In this document: one piece after another, positions 60,618 through 64,000 of the stretch
Layout of the letters: the number at the start of each line of letters is the position of its first letter
Position numbering within the stretch: position 1 is the first letter of the stretch
From: Bog-756 sp963725275
Lineage (GTDB): Bacteria; Actinomycetota; Acidimicrobiia; Acidimicrobiales; RAAP-2
Direction: 5' to 3'
Assembly: GCA_963725275.1 (NCBI GenBank)
Contig: CAVRXS010000007.1
Span: 372,001-436,000 of the forward strand
DNA: 64,000 nt
Translations under genes and position numbers: made by a program
Notes under the pieces: generated by a model
Database searches by the model: none
Told to the model about the DNA's origin: nothing
What the model saw: only the letters and a program-made list of their open reading frames with translations

Positions 60618-62105
60618 TCACAGCTTGAGCGGTGGGTATTGCGCGTCCATCCCCCGACTCAGCGCCTCGTCGGAGGTCGGCACCACCAGCACCCGGTAAT
60701 CGGTATAACCAGGGAAGTTGATCTGGATCACTGGTGAGCCCGACGGCGTGAGCTCGTTGAAGTAGTCCGATCGACCCCAGTAGACGACCCAGTCCCCCGT
60801 GCTGAGCTTGTCAGCACTCCCGCCACCCACCGACGGACCGAGGTCGGATGGGGGGGTCACGGAGGCTTCGACCGTTGCAGTATGGGTCGAAGTGTCGATC
60901 TGGAACTCGAGCGCCCGCACCGAGTTGCTTGTCTCCTGGGACGCGTTGTCGTGCACGGTGAGCATTCCATCCTTGTACCGGGCGTCGTGCTGGCCGGAGA
61001 ACACCTGCGGGTAGGTGTTGCCGACCACCGTCAGGCTCTGTGGGGTCGTGGTGCCCCCGAGCTTCCAGATGATATTGCCGGTCGTCTTGTCGATGTCGTA
61101 GACCGCATCCAGGTCCCGGGCGCTCATGATGATCTGGTTTCCGAGCTCCTGGATGGAATTCATGTGGATCACGTTGGGGACCTCACTATGCCAATTTGCG
61201 TCCTCGGCCGCTACGTCGATATGTGCGATCGTGCTCCAGCTCCAGACAATCTGACCTTGCGGGTTGAGCTCGACGATCTGGCAGTTGATGATCGGTTGTG
61301 TCGTGGAGAGCCCCCAAGAAGAGAGGTCGAGGGTCGCGTTCACGTACTGGATGCCGAGGTAGTCGCCGTTGGGGAGAACCTGGAAGTCGTGCAGGTCGAG
61401 GCCGGTGCCCGCCGACGGGTTGCCGACCGCGGCCTTGACGTTCCCGTCCAGGTCTCGGATCGTGTACGTCCCCTCGTCGAACCCGGCACTCGGATCGGCG
61501 AGCCACCAGCCGATCTGGTCTGGTCCGTAGAACGCAGCGTTGACCGGACCGCTCGGGTTGTCGTACCACCAGACGGGCACGCCGTGGTTGTCGAAAGCGA
61601 CCACGTAGTAGGTGCGAGGGCTTGCCGTCCTCGGAGTCAGCCCGACGAGATAGCCGCGAACCTGGGGGGTGCCCTCGACCACTGCGTGGTAGCTCGGGAA
61701 ATCCGCCGGCAGGCACCGGATGGTGTAGGCGTGCCCGCCTCCGTTGACGTAGACAGCCTGGTCCGCCGTGAGCGCCAGCTTGAGGCTCACCGGCTCGGGG
61801 AAGGACTTGCCGCCGATGGCCACCCTTCCCGTTCCCCTCGAAGAGAGTGTCGTGGTCGCGTGTCCCGCGCAGCGCACCACGTAGTCGTAGGTGGTCGTGG
61901 CGAACGCGGGGGTGAGGGGCGGGCTCGTCGTGATGGAGAACGGCGTCGATGCCGAGGCCGGTGGGGCCGAGCCACCCACCGCGACGAGCGCCAGGAACAG
62001 CGGGAGGAGACCCAACCACCTGTAGCCCCTGGATCGGGATCGATGGCCACGGTACGGAGTGCGTGCGCCTACGCTCAAACCCTCAGAGCGCTGAGCCAGT
62101 GTCAC
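60618..62105 (-). CDS. secreted arylsulfotransferase (ASST)-like protein
   Basis: A 495-residue protein with a signal peptide (WLGLLPLFLALVAVGGSA..ASAS) and a beta-propeller resembling the arylsulfotransferase family (PF14269/PF05935). Blades include VVAFDNHGVPVWWYDN, GLDLHDFQVLPNGDYLGI, VELNPQGQIVWSW, WHSEVPNVIHMNSI, IIMSARDLDAVYDIDK and GNIIWKLGG. Histidines in LHDF and GQHDAR are the family-conserved positions. Possibly PAPS-independent sulfate transfer outside the cell. GTG start. Confidence 0.85.
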   Translation of the reverse strand: MTLAQRSEGLSVGARTPYRGHRSRSRGYRWLGLLPLFLALVAVGGSAPPASASTPFSITTSPPLTPAFATTTYDYVVRCAGHATTTLSSRGTGRVAIGGKSFPEPVSLKLALTADQAVYVNGGGHAYTIRCLPADFPSYHAVVEGTPQVRGYLVGLTPRTASPRTYYVVAFDNHGVPVWWYDNPSGPVNAAFYGPDQIGWWLADPSAGFDEGTYTIRDLDGNVKAAVGNPSAGTGLDLHDFQVLPNGDYLGIQYVNATLDLSSWGLSTTQPIINCQIVELNPQGQIVWSWSTIAHIDVAAEDANWHSEVPNVIHMNSIQELGNQIIMSARDLDAVYDIDKTTGNIIWKLGGTTTPQSLTVVGNTYPQVFSGQHDARYKDGMLTVHDNASQETSNSVRALEFQIDTSTHTATVEASVTPPSDLGPSVGGGSADKLSTGDWVVYWGRSDYFNELTPSGSPVIQINFPGYTDYRVLVVPTSDEALSRGMDAQYPPLKL

Positions 62106-62513
62106 GACGACCCCACTTCGTTAGCTTCTGTGCCGCTGACCCCGGGTGAGGCCCGCCAAACCCAAACCAGCATGCCCGCGCCACCCGAGCGCGAGCCATT
62201 GTCATATCTGACGAACTTGTCCGGATTAATGAACGTTCGAGCTCACAATTGAGTGCACATCCCCGTTGGCCTTTAGCCAGCGCCGAACGTCCACCAGACT
62301 CCACCCATGTCTCCAGCCGAAGATCGCCCGTCCCGGCTGTAGCATCGCGCTCGTGCAAGCGTGAGGGCGTCCGAGTCGGAGCCGGCCGACCGGTTTCGTC
62401 GAACAGTCGCTGGTAGCAGCCGTCGGATGGTAAGGGGGACCGTTCAGTGGGCCGCAGTCGGGTGGTAATCGACAGATGGATGTGAGGACGGGCCTGAGCG
62501 CACGGGGCCGACG
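62106..62513. other. gene-free stretch between divergent genes
   Basis: 408 bp between the arylsulfotransferase-like gene and the acyltransferase. AT-rich patch at 62200-62250 could carry promoters; no element is clear. Confidence 0.4.
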
Positions 62514-63824
62514 GTGACCACGACCGAGACGACGGGGGTAGCGCCCGCTCCCAGCCGGACGACCATAGGCGGCTCCTTTTCGGGCCGGCACAACGGGCTC
62601 AATCTGATCCGGCTGGTCCTAGCCACGCTGGTCCTCATCGACCACGCCTTAGACCTCGGTGGGTGGAGCGTGGGGTCGCTGAACTTCACCCACATCGACT
62701 CGATCGCGGTCTACGGGTTCTTCGGGATCAGCGGATTCCTGATCGCCGGTAGTGCGGTACGCAACCGACCGGGACGCTACCTGTGGCAGCGCTTCCTGCG
62801 GATCTTTCCCGGTCTGTGGGTCTGCCTGGCGGTGACCGGCCTCCTCATCGGGATCGTCGCCTACCTTCACGCGCCGCTCGCCCACTGCGGCCTCTCCTGC
62901 TACTTCTCGGCCCCGGACGGTCCGTTCAGCTACGTCTACCGGAACGCGCTCCTCCCCAACCCGTACCTGTACCAGTTCACCATCGCCGGGACCCCCCACG
63001 GTGTCCCGGTGCCCGGAAACTGGGACGGGTCACTGTGGACGCTCTTCTACGAATTCCTCTGCTATCTGATCCTGGTGGTGTTAGGCCGCGCCGGGTTCCT
63101 GCGGCGGCGGGCGGTGACGCTGGCCGCCGCCATCGTGTTGTGGGGGTCCATCTTCGTCATCACCCTCCATCGGCACTTCGACCGAGCCTTCAGCTACTCC
63201 CACAACACAAACGCCATGAACCTGATGAAGTTCGCCGCCATCTTCCTGGTGGGGGCCGTGATCTACCTCTACCGGGATGTCGTACCGGACGCGGGCTGGA
63301 TCGCCATGGCCTGCGGGATCGGCTACCTGGCCAGCCTGTACCTGCCCAACGGCGGCTTCATCGTCGTGCGCAATCCGGTCTACTACTTCACTGCGTCGGA
63401 CCTCTTCGCACCGCTCGTCGCATACCCGTTGCTGTGGTTGGGGATCCACCTCCCCCCAGTACTGCAGAAGATCGGCGCTCGCAATGACTACTCGTACGGC
63501 GTCTACATCTACGCCTACCCTGCCACGCAAATCCTGGCCGTCTTCGGCGTCCAGCGCTGGGGCGTTGCCCCGTTCTTGATCCTCTCGGTGCTCCTGACCG
63601 CACCGCTCGCCATCGGGAGTTGGTGGTTGGTCGAGAAGCGCGCCCTGAACCTCAAGCGGGTCGAACCTGCCGGCTTGCCGGGTGCGCTGCGCCACCCGTT
63701 GCGCGGTCGGAATGCCGCGGCAACCAAGGACTTCGGGCTGGCCCCGGGCTCGAAATTCCTCCCTCCCGAGAGTGGTGAATGGACCGGCTGCAAAGTGGTC
63801 GTCCCGACGGTCGAAGGGGACTGA
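62514..63824 (+). CDS. acyltransferase-3 family membrane protein
   Basis: A 436-residue O-acyltransferase with about ten predicted membrane helices. The catalytic His region is NLIRLVLATLVLIDHALDLGG; VYGFFGISGFLIAGS and PGRYLWQRFLRIFPGLWV follow as in the family, and YSYGVYIYAYPATQI near the end. There is no SGNH domain, unlike the gene at 53614. GTG 62514. Likely acetylates or acylates a surface glycan. Confidence 0.9.
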   Translation: MTTTETTGVAPAPSRTTIGGSFSGRHNGLNLIRLVLATLVLIDHALDLGGWSVGSLNFTHIDSIAVYGFFGISGFLIAGSAVRNRPGRYLWQRFLRIFPGLWVCLAVTGLLIGIVAYLHAPLAHCGLSCYFSAPDGPFSYVYRNALLPNPYLYQFTIAGTPHGVPVPGNWDGSLWTLFYEFLCYLILVVLGRAGFLRRRAVTLAAAIVLWGSIFVITLHRHFDRAFSYSHNTNAMNLMKFAAIFLVGAVIYLYRDVVPDAGWIAMACGIGYLASLYLPNGGFIVVRNPVYYFTASDLFAPLVAYPLLWLGIHLPPVLQKIGARNDYSYGVYIYAYPATQILAVFGVQRWGVAPFLILSVLLTAPLAIGSWWLVEKRALNLKRVEPAGLPGALRHPLRGRNAAATKDFGLAPGSKFLPPESGEWTGCKVVVPTVEGD

Positions 63825-63939
63825 CTATGACCGGTTGACGAATGCAGGTGATCCGGGACATCTGACCGTCGAAAATCGGCGCGCGATCAGCCGCTACGAT
63901 GTGGTCGGGCTATAAGTGAACCGGCCTGGGATCCCCGGA

Positions 63940-63970
63940 GACTCCATACCTTGGAAGCAAGGATGGAGTC
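63940..63970 (+). promoter_or_regulatory. hairpin directly before an ATG
   Basis: GACTCCAT-A-CCTT and AAGG-ATGGAGTC pair with one bulged base around a 6-nt loop; the right arm contains the ribosome-site-like AAGGATGGAG and ends at ATG 63971. It may hide the start in RNA or be a protein site. Confidence 0.35.
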
Positions 63971-64000
63971 ATGGAAGAGAAGCGCCCCAGAACAAAGAGG
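63971..64000 (+). CDS. start of a gene leaving the window
   Basis: ATG 63971 begins MEEKRPRTKR with an AAGGATGGAG site. Only ten codons are visible; an ATG at 63963 in another frame is also possible. No function can be read. Confidence 0.3.
   Translation, partial: MEEKRPRTKR

Overview
The window is GC-rich and gene-dense. It carries a complete Pup-proteasome locus, a fused F420 (FO) synthase, two F420H2-type (Ddn-family) reductases, a DUF4193 zinc-ribbon gene and an FtsR/Rv1828-type MerR regulator. Together these indicate an actinobacterium. The absence of pafBC beside pafA and a surface protein with GYWLVASDGG-type repeats suggest a deep lineage such as Acidimicrobiia; that placement is inference, with no rRNA marker present.

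Layout. 1-1840: the end of an acyl-CoA ligase gene and a small overlapping gene. 1855-13047 (minus): FIST sensor, then tkt-tal-gnd-zwf-pgl, then fbiC and a LOG-family gene, apparently one long unit joining the pentose phosphate pathway to cofactor F420 synthesis. 13124-15262 (plus): thioesterase, three small membrane proteins and trmI, followed by a frame-broken ferredoxin on the minus strand. 15784-22212: arc-dop-pup-prcB-prcA-pafA. 22259-27143: two signal peptidases I, tatA/B, tatC and a HelY-type helicase. 27156-28814: a double-length ThyX-like protein, followed by a 504-bp gene-free stretch full of nested hairpins that may be a structured RNA or leader. 29319-35439: DUF4193 gene, GNAT, HtrA protease, nitroreductase and small zinc-finger proteins.

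35440-42434 is accessory: methyltransferase, GNAT, a stand-alone ClpX-type zinc finger, a lipoprotein, an EAL protein and a secreted repeat protein. 42435-51739 returns to housekeeping genes: class II aldolase, a Ddn-type reductase, the glycine cleavage genes gcvT-gcvPA-gcvPB (gcvH absent) behind ftsR and a nuclease-like gene, then DUF2889, a lipoprotein, CorA and a gamma-carbonic-anhydrase-like protein. 51874-64000 is a sparse accessory end: amidohydrolase, two membrane acyltransferases, a protein with an internal duplication, SRPBCC, a second Ddn-type reductase, a sulfatase remnant beside a sulfotransferase, and a secreted arylsulfotransferase-like protein. This end may concern cell-surface decoration.

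Three otherwise intact conserved genes (ferredoxin, gcvPA, acyltransferase) are each broken by one base, two of them in G runs. That pattern looks more like consensus errors than gene decay. Many start codons lie 6-9 bp behind a TANNNT box, which predicts widespread leaderless mRNAs.
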